Assembly (NCBI GenBank): GCA_026127925.1
Contig: JAJSLM010000002.1
Coordinates: 124,001 to 188,000, forward strand
DNA length: 64,000 bases
DNA from: Thermoplasmatales archaeon
GTDB taxonomy: Archaea > Thermoplasmatota > Thermoplasmata > Thermoplasmatales > Thermoplasmataceae
Direction of reading: 5' to 3'
The position numbers were made by a program, and so were the translations under genes. Below, piece by piece: positions 26,161 through 36,049 of this stretch (position 1 is its first letter; each line of letters begins with the position of its first letter). A model generated the notes under the pieces. The model saw only the letters and a program-made list of their open reading frames with translations, did no database searches and was not told the DNA's origin.

Positions 26161-27099
26161 GTGGATGCGCTTGTTGTAGAAAATCTAAGCAAAACATACT
26201 CAAATGGAAGAGGAATAAGAGAAATAAATCTGAATGTCCAGAAAGGGAAAATACATGCTTTACTTGGTAACAATGGAGCAGGTAAAAGCACCACAATGAA
26301 ATGTATTACTGGAATAATTTTCCCTGATAGTGGCCGAATAGAGGTAATGGGAAAAGAATTCAGGGATAATGATCCTAAAATAAAGTCATGTGTTGGTTAT
26401 TCTCCTGAACTTCCCTCTCTACCAAAGAATTTGACGGGAAGGCAATGTCTGATTGTATATGGCTATCTAAAGGGACTAAGTAAGGATCGGGTCAGGCTGG
26501 AATCGAAAGATCTCCTTGAAAAGGTCGGGCTTCTTGATGCTTCAGACTCAAGGGTTTCTCAGTACAGTAGAGGTATGTTGCAGAGGCTTGATCTCGCGAT
26601 AGCAATGGAGGGAGGTCCAGACATACTTATTCTCGACGAACCAACTGCAGGACTTGATCCATCTTCCGCATCAAAGTTCAGGGCTCTGTTAAGGGAACAG
26701 GCAGCAGAAGGTCAGACCATTTTGCTCTCCGATCACCAGCTTTCCGAAGTTGAGCGGTTATGTTCAGATGCGACAATTATAAATGAAGGACGGACTATAA
26801 TTCAGTCAAAAATGTCTGATTTATTGAAGAAGGTAAAAGGGAGCTTCAAATACGTTGGAGAATTTTCTTCTGTGAGTGATAAATTAATTCATGACATTGA
26901 AAAAATAAACGGTGTTGTTCGTGTGGATATGGATCATAATGGCGGCAACACTCTCATAATATGTACTGAAAAGCGGGATCAGCTGAATAGTGAAGTCTCA
27001 GGAATCGCGAAAGAGATAGGCTGTTCGTTGTACTCATTAGCCGAGAGTAAAACAACATTGGAGGACATATTCCTAGCTCTTGTAAATGCCGAGGAGTAG
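26161..27099 (+). CDS. ABC transporter ATP-binding protein (ABC-2 partner)
   Basis: 312 residues from a GTG start. Walker A is GNNGAGKST (about 37-45), the signature motif is YSRGMLQRLDLA instead of strict LSGGQ, Walker B is ILILDEPTAGLDP and the switch histidine is in LLSDHQLSE. The C-terminal about 90 residues are the extra domain typical of DrrA/CcmA-like exporters. The ribosome-binding region lies inside the permease end (5-nt gap), so translation is coupled. Confidence 0.92.
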   Translation: MDALVVENLSKTYSNGRGIREINLNVQKGKIHALLGNNGAGKSTTMKCITGIIFPDSGRIEVMGKEFRDNDPKIKSCVGYSPELPSLPKNLTGRQCLIVYGYLKGLSKDRVRLESKDLLEKVGLLDASDSRVSQYSRGMLQRLDLAIAMEGGPDILILDEPTAGLDPSSASKFRALLREQAAEGQTILLSDHQLSEVERLCSDATIINEGRTIIQSKMSDLLKKVKGSFKYVGEFSSVSDKLIHDIEKINGVVRVDMDHNGGNTLIICTEKRDQLNSEVSGIAKEIGCSLYSLAESKTTLEDIFLALVNAEE

Positions 27100-27207
27100 C
27101 GTTAAATGGAAAGTCTCGTGAGCACTTTCTAGGGGGATGAATATAATATCAGAGTGAATAATAATGTTACGACAATTTGGGAACACTGAGATAGAATGTC
27201 ATAGGAC

Positions 27208-27972
27208 ATGAGAGAAAAATTAGTTGGGGAGATGTACAGTAAGATGGATGACGATTTAAAATTTAAAAATGAGCTCTTAAGATCTGTTGAGCAGATTAAT
27301 AACCGTGTTCTTGGTTTTCAGAGTTATATTATGCGTCGAACTTGGGGAGTGCTTTTTGGAATCGTTGCATTACTTATTTTGGTAGATTCTCTGTCGTTTC
27401 CTGTAATTACATACTTCATTTCTTCTGCTTATCTGGCAGATATCACCAGCATTCTAATTCAGGTAACAGTATTTGTATTCGCGATTTTTTATTGGTTTAA
27501 TTTATTTGAGAACTCGGCGAGGATAGTTAAATTAAGAGAATTCGCCAGGGCGAATCGCTCTTATCGAATCGGAAATAGGACGATAATTTGGAGAAATGGT
27601 ATTGTCGCATTGTTCCTTCTGTGTATATTCGCAGGATTAGTAATAGACAGCACAAATATCACTCTGAGATATGTAATATCAAACTTGATTTTCCTTCTTG
27701 TTTATTTGGTTCTCGATATTATACTCATTCGAGGTCTTAAAAACACATTTGTGAAAATCCCTTTTGAAGGATATGCAGTCTTCTTTTCGTACATGTTTTT
27801 GGTTATTTTCAGTTCTGTTACTTCGATTATTGGGATGTATATTTCAGTTCCAAAAATGCTTGAAGAAGTCTCATATCTACTGCTTGGTGTTGTTCTTGCG
27901 ATCCTGCTGTTGAGCTCGTTTAGTTTCATTTATCACGCACCAGACTATTTGGAGGAACTCAATGGGGAGTAG
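27208..27972 (+). CDS. Six-helix membrane protein of unknown function paired with a winged-helix regulator
   Basis: 254 residues. The N-terminal about 40 residues are charged and helical (EMYSKMDDDLKFKNELLRSVEQINN). About six hydrophobic helices follow, at roughly 47-66, 79-101, 129-150, 154-174, 190-210 and 218-240. No enzyme or transport motif recognised. Its stop overlaps the start of a winged-helix gene by 11 bases, so the two are translationally coupled. A membrane partner or sensor for that regulator is a reasonable inference. Confidence 0.65.
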   Translation: MREKLVGEMYSKMDDDLKFKNELLRSVEQINNRVLGFQSYIMRRTWGVLFGIVALLILVDSLSFPVITYFISSAYLADITSILIQVTVFVFAIFYWFNLFENSARIVKLREFARANRSYRIGNRTIIWRNGIVALFLLCIFAGLVIDSTNITLRYVISNLIFLLVYLVLDIILIRGLKNTFVKIPFEGYAVFFSYMFLVIFSSVTSIIGMYISVPKMLEEVSYLLLGVVLAILLLSSFSFIYHAPDYLEELNGE

Positions 27973-28369
27973 TCTTACTGATGCGGAAAATTTTCGGCGA
28001 TTTGTCCTCACCCAGCTCGCAGAAGAAATAACGGATACCCCTTTTAAGTCTTCGATAAGACTTATAATAATTATGTCTCTGGGTGTAAGCAAGAGAATGA
28101 GGCTCACTGACATTATGAAACTCACTGGATGTGGAAAGGGAAGTATTTCGAACCATATCGATAAACTAGAGAAGTCGGGTTTCGTAACTACGCATGACGC
28201 TTCGTTCTTCACTTCTCCGCGTATTGTAGTTGAAATAACGAAGAAAGGTGAAGAATTCTATAACAACTACCTCAGCATGCTTGAAAAAATAATATACAGT
28301 CATGGGCACGGTGATGGAGAGAATTCCGCGTCAGACTCTAAAACAGAAGATAGTCCGGATCTGAATTGA
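27962..28369 (+). CDS. Winged-helix transcriptional regulator
   Basis: 135 residues. The helix-turn-helix lies at about 42-66 (RLTDIMKLTGCGKGSISNHIDKLEKSGFV), followed by a beta wing (VTTHDASFFTSPRIVVEITKKGEEF) and a helix. This resembles ArsR/MarR or HTH_27-type archaeal regulators. An acidic, low-complexity tail (HGHGDGENSASDSKTEDS) ends the protein; its HGHGD could bind metal but this is speculative. It overlaps the upstream membrane protein gene by 11 bases. Confidence 0.82.
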   Translation: MGSSLTDAENFRRFVLTQLAEEITDTPFKSSIRLIIIMSLGVSKRMRLTDIMKLTGCGKGSISNHIDKLEKSGFVTTHDASFFTSPRIVVEITKKGEEFYNNYLSMLEKIIYSHGHGDGENSASDSKTEDSPDLN

Positions 28370-28412
28370 TAGATCTTTGACAAATGATTCCTGGATTTCC
28401 AGCAAGTGTTAT

Positions 28413-29546
28413 CTAAGAACCATTTACGTCTTCTGTATTTCGTTTCCGCCTCGGAACAGACAACAGCAAAAACATCAGGGCCAGAATGCTCGAGACCAGA
28501 ACAAAGTTAAACGAAATTTCAATGCTTATAACAAAAATTAATGCAAAGATCGTGCTTCCAAGAAAACCTGATATCGCTTTTCCGGTGTAAAAGATTCCAT
28601 TGTTCGATGTAGAGAACTTTGAACCAAAGACGTCACCGATTAGAGCGAAATACATCGATATCATGGATCCGCCGAAAAACCCAATAAGGACAATTGAAAG
28701 TGGAAATATTCTGAGAACCAAAAACAAGGCACCCGCTATGATAGAAATATCTATTATAACCAGTGTTTTCGTTCTGCCTATGAAATCCGAAATATACCCG
28801 AGTATTGGCCTGCTGATTCCACTTAACAGGGGAAATATGGAAATTAATATTGTGAATTCATACAACGGAAGCGATTTACCTATAAATCCAAAAGACGAGG
28901 CTATTACAATAAGTGGTATCGATCCAAGTATAAAAGAAATATAGAGTATCCAGTAACGAGTGTTTGTTATAGTGGAAAGCGGAGTTCTTCCGGAAATCGT
29001 TGATTGTTCTGGATAACGGGTTAATGACATTAATACGGGGAGTATTATGATTTCAAGCAAACCGATTATGAGCATTGGTGTTCTAAACTCTCCGAATCTC
29101 CCGATGAATACATTTGCTATACTTGCGCCAACACCAAAACCAAGAGATATTGTTCCGACAGCGATGCCCCTTGATCCCACAAACCATTTGACTGCAAGGT
29201 TAGTTGCAATACCGTATAGTATACCTTCCCCTATGCTCCCAAGAGACCATAAAACGTAGAATACTGCCAGATTGTGAAGGAATGACGTACCCAGAAATCC
29301 TGACGCAGAGAGAATTGCAGAAATTATCCCGATCCTCCTTGGGCCGTACTTGTCTGCTATGTAGCCTCCGGGACCTTGTGAAACGGTTGAAAAAATTGCG
29401 AATAGGGTAAACGCAACCTGAATTTCTATAAGTCTGGTTTCAAATCCGGATACAAGTAATGGTTCAAAAACATTCCACGAATATTGATAGAGTGAATTGA
29501 AAGACATCACGATTAAACCTATTGCAAGATAGAATCTCCGATCCAC
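28413..29546 (-). CDS. Major facilitator superfamily transporter, OFA (oxalate/formate antiporter)-like
   Basis: 377 residues with 11-12 hydrophobic helices. GGYIADKYGPRRIGIISAIL is the MFS motif A loop between helices 2 and 3, and the second-half repeat ILGYISDFIGRTKTLVIIDI mirrors it. The N-terminal YQYSWNVFEPLL and the helix-4 segment GSIGEGILYG are typical of the OFA branch of small monocarboxylate carriers. It starts at GTG 29546. The substrate is probably an organic anion. No neighbouring metabolic gene fixes it. Confidence 0.84.
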   Translation of the reverse strand: MDRRFYLAIGLIVMSFNSLYQYSWNVFEPLLVSGFETRLIEIQVAFTLFAIFSTVSQGPGGYIADKYGPRRIGIISAILSASGFLGTSFLHNLAVFYVLWSLGSIGEGILYGIATNLAVKWFVGSRGIAVGTISLGFGVGASIANVFIGRFGEFRTPMLIIGLLEIIILPVLMSLTRYPEQSTISGRTPLSTITNTRYWILYISFILGSIPLIVIASSFGFIGKSLPLYEFTILISIFPLLSGISRPILGYISDFIGRTKTLVIIDISIIAGALFLVLRIFPLSIVLIGFFGGSMISMYFALIGDVFGSKFSTSNNGIFYTGKAISGFLGSTIFALIFVISIEISFNFVLVSSILALMFLLLSVPRRKRNTEDVNGS

Positions 29547-29642
29547 ATGTAGGAATAATCTACACGTATTTATTATTCGAGCTCAACAACGTGAAATGTT
29601 CCTTAGAATACCGTGCTCCGAAAGATAAGGTTATGCCGGTTT

Positions 29643-30701
29643 TCAATCAAGGTTCTTCGTATCATTGAGATAACTGTCCAGCATATCCATGGCTTCTTTG
29701 AAGTTGTCGGGATCTGATGTCATGCAGATCCTGAATCCATTTTCATCATTAAAATACCTGCCTGGAACAATTAGTATACCCGTATCCTGGAGTAACTTTT
29801 TGGCAAATTCTAAAGAATCGGGTCCTTTTGTATATCTTAGATAAGCGATCGAACTTGAATCCGGTAGATCCGATTTTAGTTCTGTATGTAATGCAAGAAA
29901 CTCTTTCAGTATTTGCATATTCTTTTCAATAATTGTCTTTGCAAAGGAAATAAATCGTTTCCTGTTCCTAATTGCCTGTGCAGCTATCCACATACTGTAA
30001 TTCGATATTTCTGCGGTTACAATATCTTTCACATTGTTGAGTTCACTGGCGACATCTTCTTCTGCTATCATCCAACCAACTCTTAAATTTCCCAGACCGA
30101 AAAATTTTGTCATGGTATTCGAAACTATAATTCTTTTGGATCCGCTGAACAACGTCCCGGGATTTTCTTCCATGGAAAACGGTCTGAATGTTTCGTCAGA
30201 ATAGAGATAACTGTCATTTTCCTCGACCAAACTAATCATTTCATTAATTACTCTTTGATCAAAACTTTTTCCTGTAGGATTATTCGGATTTGTGAATTCA
30301 AAGAGAAAATTCTTTTCTGACAAAAAATCTTCTCTATTTGGGGCTTTAAAGATCAATGGCATGCCAAGTGAACGCGGGGTAAGAAACATAGGCATATATT
30401 CTATCGGTGGAACATATACTTTTGATACCTTCTCTCTTAGGTATGCATTTGCAATAAATATCCCCCCGGTACCTCCACATGTCGTAACCACATTTTCCTT
30501 GTGGACTTTGTACACACTCGCTACACTTTCTGTGAATACTTCCGGCGTTTCCCTCATCTCTGATCTATAGTCTTCGTATGAAGTGTTGATACCGAAACGT
30601 TCTAGATCTGGTTCAGAAAAACCGCTATTAGTCAGATTAAATCTACATTGTTTCCTGTTCGTCCGTATCCATGTGAACATCTCATCTTCTAGGGCTTTCA
30701 T
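29643..30701 (-). CDS. Pyridoxal-phosphate aminotransferase, class I/II
   Basis: 352-residue fold-type I enzyme. Family features: CGGTGGIFIANAY (PLP phosphate contact), FTNPNNPTG (substrate/PLP Asn), YSDETFRPF (Asp/Tyr pair), PLP lysine in SNTMTKFFGLGNLRVGW and the carboxylate-binding Arg in NGFRICMTSD. Closest in style to archaeal aspartate/aromatic aminotransferases. Exact substrates cannot be read from sequence. Slightly shorter than the usual about 390 residues because the N-terminal arm is reduced. It is 51 nt downstream of the acyl-CoA synthetase's 3' end in genomic terms, on the same strand. Confidence 0.86.
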   Translation of the reverse strand: MKALEDEMFTWIRTNRKQCRFNLTNSGFSEPDLERFGINTSYEDYRSEMRETPEVFTESVASVYKVHKENVVTTCGGTGGIFIANAYLREKVSKVYVPPIEYMPMFLTPRSLGMPLIFKAPNREDFLSEKNFLFEFTNPNNPTGKSFDQRVINEMISLVEENDSYLYSDETFRPFSMEENPGTLFSGSKRIIVSNTMTKFFGLGNLRVGWMIAEEDVASELNNVKDIVTAEISNYSMWIAAQAIRNRKRFISFAKTIIEKNMQILKEFLALHTELKSDLPDSSSIAYLRYTKGPDSLEFAKKLLQDTGILIVPGRYFNDENGFRICMTSDPDNFKEAMDMLDSYLNDTKNLD

Positions 30702-30752
30702 TATTACGAGTAAACATAATTCCTGCTTGCTGAAAAATGTTTGTGCTTAAAT

Positions 30753-32375
30753 TTACGGCACAAGAAACTCGTTTTCTCTATTCGCTGAGCCAGCTTTCTC
30801 TTCAGATCTTTTAATCTCAAGATTCCTTAATTCTTTTCTTATTATCTTGCCACTGATGGTTTTCGGTAAATCTTTGACAAATTCTATCCTTTTAGGCCTC
30901 ATATAGGCAGCCGTTACCTTCTTTACATGAAAACTGAGTTCTCTCGCAAGAGAGCTGCTTGGAGAGTAACCGTTTTTAAGGATTATGAACGCCTTTACAA
31001 CATTTCCTCTTATTTGATCTGGAGAGGCCACCACGGCGGATTCTGCGACAGCCGGATGAGTCAGAAGTGCGGACTCGACCTCAAACGGACCGATCCGGTA
31101 GTCTGAAGCCTTTATGACATCATCAGCACGTGAAACAAACCAAACATAACCATCTAAATCTATCTTCCCAAGGTCACCTGTATAGTAGTATCCGTGTTTG
31201 AATCTGTCAGAGTTCAATGCTGGATCATTGCCATATCCAGAAAATAAACCTGGAACGTTTTTTCCAATATCGATTGCAATGTTGCCCTCTTCTCCCACAG
31301 GTAGTTCCTTCCCACCGTCATCGACTATTTTGACCTTGTAATGCAGCAGCGGTTTTCCTGCCGATCCAGGCTTTACTTCAGAAATATTTGCGTTGCCTAT
31401 AACCGCTGAGGTCTCTGTCTGTCCATATCCGTCCTTTATCACAATGCCAGTCAGATCCTTCCAGCGTTTTATGATCTCGGCATTCAATGGCTCTCCAGCT
31501 GACGAAGCTTTTTGCAAAGCCGAAGGCTTAAATTTGGTGAGATCCTGAACCATAAACATCCTCCACACAGTTGGAGCCGTGCATAGAGAAGTCACTGGAT
31601 AATTCTCGATCGCACTCAGAGTTCTCTCAGCAGAGAACCTTTCCTGATCAAAGGAAAATGCGGTTGCACCGGCTATCAACGGGGCGTACAGGTTAGACCA
31701 AGCCCATTTCGCCCAACCAGGGCTACTAATATTCCAGTGAACGTCTTTGTTGTCTATGCCCAACCACTGCACTGTTGAAAGATGTCCGAGCGGATAGTAC
31801 CCATTATGCACTATGGTTTTAGGCAGCCCTTCGGTTCCCGAGGTAAAAAATATGGCGTGTTTTGCCTTCGGATCTTTGTGGAACCCCGATACAAACGATT
31901 CCTCCATAGCTATCTTGTTTTGAAAGTTATCGTCTGATACATTGAATACCTTAATGTAAATCCCCTTTGCTGCATCCGTTACCTGTTTCATGGTGTAGGC
32001 GTCAGCAAAGATCGCCTTTGCGCCTGTCTGGTTTATCCTGTAAACTATATCATTTTTTGAGAGAAGTATTGGAGCTGGAGAATAAGCGACTCCAACAATT
32101 GACGAAGCAACAGTTATGTACCACAGGTCAGGTATCATCCTCATCATAATTATGACAGAATCGCCATCTTTAAGACCCTCATCCTTCATGAAATTGGCAT
32201 ATTTCTTGGCTTTTTCCAGCAACATAGAATAGGGAACTTCAATCAGTTGTTCTTCATCGTCCAGAATCATGAGTGCTATCTTGCCCGAATTTTGCTGTGT
32301 CAGAATATCTGATACCCAGTTGAAGTCTGACTTGTTTTGAAATTTTTCTATTTTTATCGTGATCTTATCATGCAA
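30753..32375 (-). CDS. Acyl-CoA synthetase (AMP-forming, acetyl/medium-chain type)
   Basis: 540 residues of the ANL superfamily. ATP-binding P-loop FFTSGTEGLPKTIVHN, the motif DGYGQTETS, the adenylate-ribose aspartate in YYTGDLGKIDLDGYVWFVSRADD, and the C-terminal catalytic lysine in KTISGKIIRKELR are all intact. HWNISSPGWAKWAWSN resembles medium-chain acyl-CoA synthetases. It would activate a carboxylic acid to acyl-CoA. The reductases for unsaturated acyl-CoA in this window (3474, 13240) are possible pathway partners. Confidence 0.92.
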   Translation of the reverse strand: MHDKITIKIEKFQNKSDFNWVSDILTQQNSGKIALMILDDEEQLIEVPYSMLLEKAKKYANFMKDEGLKDGDSVIIMMRMIPDLWYITVASSIVGVAYSPAPILLSKNDIVYRINQTGAKAIFADAYTMKQVTDAAKGIYIKVFNVSDDNFQNKIAMEESFVSGFHKDPKAKHAIFFTSGTEGLPKTIVHNGYYPLGHLSTVQWLGIDNKDVHWNISSPGWAKWAWSNLYAPLIAGATAFSFDQERFSAERTLSAIENYPVTSLCTAPTVWRMFMVQDLTKFKPSALQKASSAGEPLNAEIIKRWKDLTGIVIKDGYGQTETSAVIGNANISEVKPGSAGKPLLHYKVKIVDDGGKELPVGEEGNIAIDIGKNVPGLFSGYGNDPALNSDRFKHGYYYTGDLGKIDLDGYVWFVSRADDVIKASDYRIGPFEVESALLTHPAVAESAVVASPDQIRGNVVKAFIILKNGYSPSSSLARELSFHVKKVTAAYMRPKRIEFVKDLPKTISGKIIRKELRNLEIKRSEEKAGSANRENEFLVP

Positions 32376-32433
32376 TCAATAGAAATAAATCTTCTCAGTT
32401 TGAGGAGGTTGAATTCGAAACTGTACTTTCGAA

Positions 32434-33873
32434 TTAATCTCTGTATTTTGCAAGGAAAAAAGAGATCGCAAACGGTACAACCATCCACAGTATTCCAGCA
32501 ATTATTAAAACCGGAGCCACAATGCCAAATTCGGAAGGATTTATCACCTGGGAAGAAATCAGACCAAATTTACTCGTGAACATTGTCTGTATGAGAGAGG
32601 AATATCCGGCAGGACTGGCATAATTGAAACCTATGCTTGTCCATATGTAGGTCGTGCTGGATGACGAAATATTGAGAGCAGAAAGTATTGCTACAGGTAT
32701 TATGGACCAGAAGAGATCCATTACAACGAATACGGCTATTGCTGCTCCAAGCAAAGCACCCTGTGATTTTGCAAGATGTGAAAACATGTACACGAGGGCC
32801 AGGAAAGCAACACCTTCAACTAGATACTGCCAGACAAAGTAAAGATCAAAGGTCATGGACAGATACATCCCAAAATAATGGAATATTATAACATCAGAAA
32901 TAATCATCGATAGACCTACAGCAACAAATATTGAAATTACGTTAGATGCAAATCTCGAAGAAATAAGCGAGCCCCTTGTGACCGGTCTCTTCAGTACCGA
33001 TTCTAATACACCGCTTGTTCTATCCTTACCGTATGTTAGGTACGCCGCAAATACCGCAAGGATAGGTATAAGAAATCCAAGTAACTCTGAGGTCCCAGCA
33101 AAGACAAGTGATTGCAGCGAGCTCTGTGTCATCGGTACGTAATCAGTCAATGGACCAATTTTTTTTAGCGGTAAGATCGTAGCACCCGAGGAATTTTTTG
33201 CAACGACATAATAGGTTTCATTGACATTTGGAGTAGTGATAATAGGGAATATGTTCTTTACAGTAAATCCTTCGACAGAATACTTGAATGAGGAATTCTT
33301 TAAGGACTGGTTTATGTTATTTGTTGAATTTATAAAATAGATATTAAGCGGAGGTGCCGTAGAACCATTACTTCCAACATAAAATAACTGCACTCCATAT
33401 CTTGTTGTATTGGAGCTGTCGTATATTCCGGATATGACTTCCAGTCCGGAAGATTTATTAGTTGTATCTATTGTAAATTTCATTTGCGGTGTAGAAAATG
33501 AATGCCCGAAGGTCTTATAGGTGTAATTAACATAAATAACTGGAAGAACACTATTTCCGATGGGTATCGTAGAATTCGCGAAGCCGCTTGCCCCTGATAT
33601 CGAACTGTAGAAAGTTCCGTTATATTCAAAATCAACCTTAATCTTGGAGGATGGGTTTCCGTAAGCGTTATGTGAGTAGGAAACCAGTACTAGGTTGCTT
33701 CCATTTTCATAATATCCATATGTCACGTGTGGGGTTGTCGGAATATGGACCGGAGAGTAAGTGGAAGCAGATTCATACGCAAGAAGTGCTGAGAGACCGA
33801 CAATTGCAACTATCATTATTACGACGAATTTACTTGTTAGTGTCCTTCTTATTTCATAAATTATTGGTTTCAT
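32434..33873 (-). CDS. ABC-2 type permease with a large extracellular insert
   Basis: 479 residues. Helix 1 lies at about 15-32. A long glycosylation-rich extracytoplasmic domain of about 220 residues (many N-x-S/T) follows, then about five more helices (255-475). The cytosolic motif YGKDRTSGVLESVLKRPVTRGSLISSRF is the ABC-2 permease signature. The first start base lies 1 nt after the ATPase stop, so the two genes form one exporter operon. The insert distinguishes it from the smaller permease at 25304. Confidence 0.86.
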   Translation of the reverse strand: MKPIIYEIRRTLTSKFVVIMIVAIVGLSALLAYESASTYSPVHIPTTPHVTYGYYENGSNLVLVSYSHNAYGNPSSKIKVDFEYNGTFYSSISGASGFANSTIPIGNSVLPVIYVNYTYKTFGHSFSTPQMKFTIDTTNKSSGLEVISGIYDSSNTTRYGVQLFYVGSNGSTAPPLNIYFINSTNNINQSLKNSSFKYSVEGFTVKNIFPIITTPNVNETYYVVAKNSSGATILPLKKIGPLTDYVPMTQSSLQSLVFAGTSELLGFLIPILAVFAAYLTYGKDRTSGVLESVLKRPVTRGSLISSRFASNVISIFVAVGLSMIISDVIIFHYFGMYLSMTFDLYFVWQYLVEGVAFLALVYMFSHLAKSQGALLGAAIAVFVVMDLFWSIIPVAILSALNISSSSTTYIWTSIGFNYASPAGYSSLIQTMFTSKFGLISSQVINPSEFGIVAPVLIIAGILWMVVPFAISFFLAKYRD

Positions 33874-33874
33874 C

Positions 33875-34834
33875 TTATTCCTCCCGATGAGATTCCTTCG
33901 GTCCGGGAGGGGTGATTGACTCTTTATATCCTATTAGTCCAAAGAAATATTCTTCTAGGCTTTCTCCGACAGGATCAAAGCGTAAAATTTTATACTTGGC
34001 CCTCACTAGTTTTTGAGGAATTTCCGAAAGTTTGTTATCAGGAACTGTTAGGTCTCTTATGATCAACTCATTACCGTTCGATTCCAGATCTCCATATTTT
34101 GATAACAGTAACTTGCACTCGTCGTCGTAATTTTCAACTGTGATATGAAGTACGGTTTTCCCTAGGCTCCTCATTTCCTCTCTCTTTATGATCTTAATGA
34201 GTTTCCCGTGATCTATTATTGCTACGCGATCTGCAACATCTTCGATCTCACTGAGAATATGTGAGGACAGAAGTATGGCCTTTCCCTCCTTTTTCATGCT
34301 CATCATAAGCTTTCTCACAAATAGAACGCCTTCAGGATCGAGACCGTTAAGCGTCTCATCAAACAAGACGTTTTGAGGATTACCTATTATAGATTCTGCA
34401 ATGGCGAATCGTTTCTTCATACCCTGTGAATATGATCGCAGTTTCTTGTTAAGATCATTTTTTAAACCAACTTGTTCGAGTAAGGACATAATCCTATCTT
34501 TTGCTGCATTCCCGTGTAGGCCATAAAAGCCTGCGAAATAGCTCATCAATAGCACAGGTGTTGCATTAGGTTCAAAATTGGGGAGCTCTGGTATCCAGCC
34601 AACATTCAATGAAGCCTTGACTTTATCGCTGATGATATCATACCCATCGACAAGGATCTTTCCAGAAGTTGGTAGTATGATGCCTGACGCCATTCTTATT
34701 GTGGTAGTTTTTCCAGCTCCATTAAGTCCTACAAGGCCAAGAATCTCGCCATTCTTCATTTCAAGATTCAGCTTATCAACAGCGGGCGGATTTTTTGGTG
34801 TATAAACTTTTGTGATATCTTCTATGTTCAGCAT
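33875..34834 (-). CDS. ABC transporter ATP-binding protein
   Basis: 319 residues. Walker A GLNGAGKTT, signature YSQGMKKRFAIAE, and switch region LLSSHILSEIEDVADR are intact. Walker B reads VLFDETLNGLDPEG: the catalytic Glu remains (DE), but the usual Pro of DEP is Thr. A C-terminal domain of about 90 residues is typical of DrrA-like exporters. Coupled to the permease gene at 32434-33873. Confidence 0.91.
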   Translation of the reverse strand: MLNIEDITKVYTPKNPPAVDKLNLEMKNGEILGLVGLNGAGKTTTIRMASGIILPTSGKILVDGYDIISDKVKASLNVGWIPELPNFEPNATPVLLMSYFAGFYGLHGNAAKDRIMSLLEQVGLKNDLNKKLRSYSQGMKKRFAIAESIIGNPQNVLFDETLNGLDPEGVLFVRKLMMSMKKEGKAILLSSHILSEIEDVADRVAIIDHGKLIKIIKREEMRSLGKTVLHITVENYDDECKLLLSKYGDLESNGNELIIRDLTVPDNKLSEIPQKLVRAKYKILRFDPVGESLEEYFFGLIGYKESITPPGPKESHREE

Positions 34835-35154
34835 TTTACCCAGATTTTAACTCATCCCGATTATAGACGCCGTTTTAAACGTTTCCTTCTGTTTATTATC
34901 TTTCGCTTTAGTGAATTGTCCAACGATTGCAAGCGACGCGTTATAATTGCTTTTGTGTGAAGTCTCTCTTTGAGTAACATCTTGCTTTTGGGGAAACAGA
35001 AAGTTATCTTTATTTACATTTCCAGTTTATGAATTCCCTAGGTTCAAGATAGTCAATTAGTCCATTCTCGTATTAAATATACACGCCCTGATCCTTAGTT
35101 CTCAAGTACTTACAATCTGGAAATATCTTAATATCCGGGAAGGCTACTTGGGAC
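34835..35154. other. Divergent intergenic region, promoters only
   Basis: The 320 nt between the divergent ABC ATPase and asparaginase-family genes show no supported frame or RNA. An A/T-rich TATA-like tract (about 35121-35135) precedes the rightward gene. Confidence 0.4.
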
Positions 35155-36000
35155 ATGGTTAACGTTGTTCTGATTCACGGCGGGGCCGGTTCGGACGTGT
35201 CCTTTTCGACTTTGCTTAGCAATTATGCAAAACTCTCGGCCTTGCAAAGAGGTGCGCTGAATGTGTCCGTCGATGCAGTCCGGATGCTTGAGGACAATCC
35301 CGATTTTAATGCCGGCACCGGATCGGTAAAGAGAATAGATGGATCGATTCAAATGGATGCGGCTGTCATGACGGAAGAAGGCTTTGGTTCGGTTGTTTCC
35401 ATAGAAAGAGTCAAGAATCCAGTTTTAGTGGCAAGAGCCGTGATGGAAAAAACCCCACATCTAATTCTCTCTGGGGATGGTGCAACAAAATTTGCACGTC
35501 AGCAGGGCTTTGAGGATTATGATCCGTCTACAGAAAAATCATCGAAAAATTGGGAAAAGATGATAAGAATCCTTTCAGGAGAGGATAAAGAGACACCAAA
35601 TAGGTATGAAAACTACATGAAGTACGCAAAAATTTTCGGTTTAGTTAAAGACACGGTTGGTGCAGTTTCCCGAGTTGATGGAAAATTTGCAGCCGCTGTT
35701 TCAACCGGTGGAGCAACGCCAATGATGAGGGGCCGCGTTGGGGACTCACCTCTACCTGGGTGTGGAATATACGCCGGAAAGAAAGGTGCAGTTGTAGCAA
35801 CAGGCATAGGTGAAGAGATCATAAAGAAAATGCTATGTTATAACGTATACCTGCGTATTGGATCGGAACCTCTGAAGAATATACTAGATGATGAAGTTTC
35901 AAAATTTGGTAACACGTCCGTGGGGATCATAGCGGTATCCGAAAACGAAGAGGCATATTCTTCCAATACCAGCATGGCCACAGGCATCATGAAATTCTGA
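35155..36000 (+). CDS. Isoaspartyl peptidase/L-asparaginase (Ntn hydrolase)
   Basis: 281 residues. The start VLIHGGAG, the segment NAGTGSVKRIDGSIQMDAAVM and the autoprocessing site D166-Thr167-V-G-A-V define the family. Thr167 becomes the N-terminal nucleophile of the beta subunit. GDSPLPGCGIYA and VATGIGEEI form the substrate pocket. The linker before the cleavage site is short, as in archaeal and plant-type members. Likely role: removal of isoaspartyl dipeptides from damaged proteins. Confidence 0.92.
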   Translation: MVNVVLIHGGAGSDVSFSTLLSNYAKLSALQRGALNVSVDAVRMLEDNPDFNAGTGSVKRIDGSIQMDAAVMTEEGFGSVVSIERVKNPVLVARAVMEKTPHLILSGDGATKFARQQGFEDYDPSTEKSSKNWEKMIRILSGEDKETPNRYENYMKYAKIFGLVKDTVGAVSRVDGKFAAAVSTGGATPMMRGRVGDSPLPGCGIYAGKKGAVVATGIGEEIIKKMLCYNVYLRIGSEPLKNILDDEVSKFGNTSVGIIAVSENEEAYSSNTSMATGIMKF

Positions 36001-36020
36001 ACGTTCCTTCTCTGTCAACC

Positions 36021-36030
36021 TTTATATCAT
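36021..36030 (+). promoter_or_regulatory. TATA box of the egsA operon
   Basis: TTTATATCAT is centred about 25 nt before the ATG at 36050, within 30 nt of the preceding stop codon, so egsA has its own leaderless promoter. Confidence 0.65.
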
Positions 36031-36049
36031 ACTTAAACATATTTAGGAA

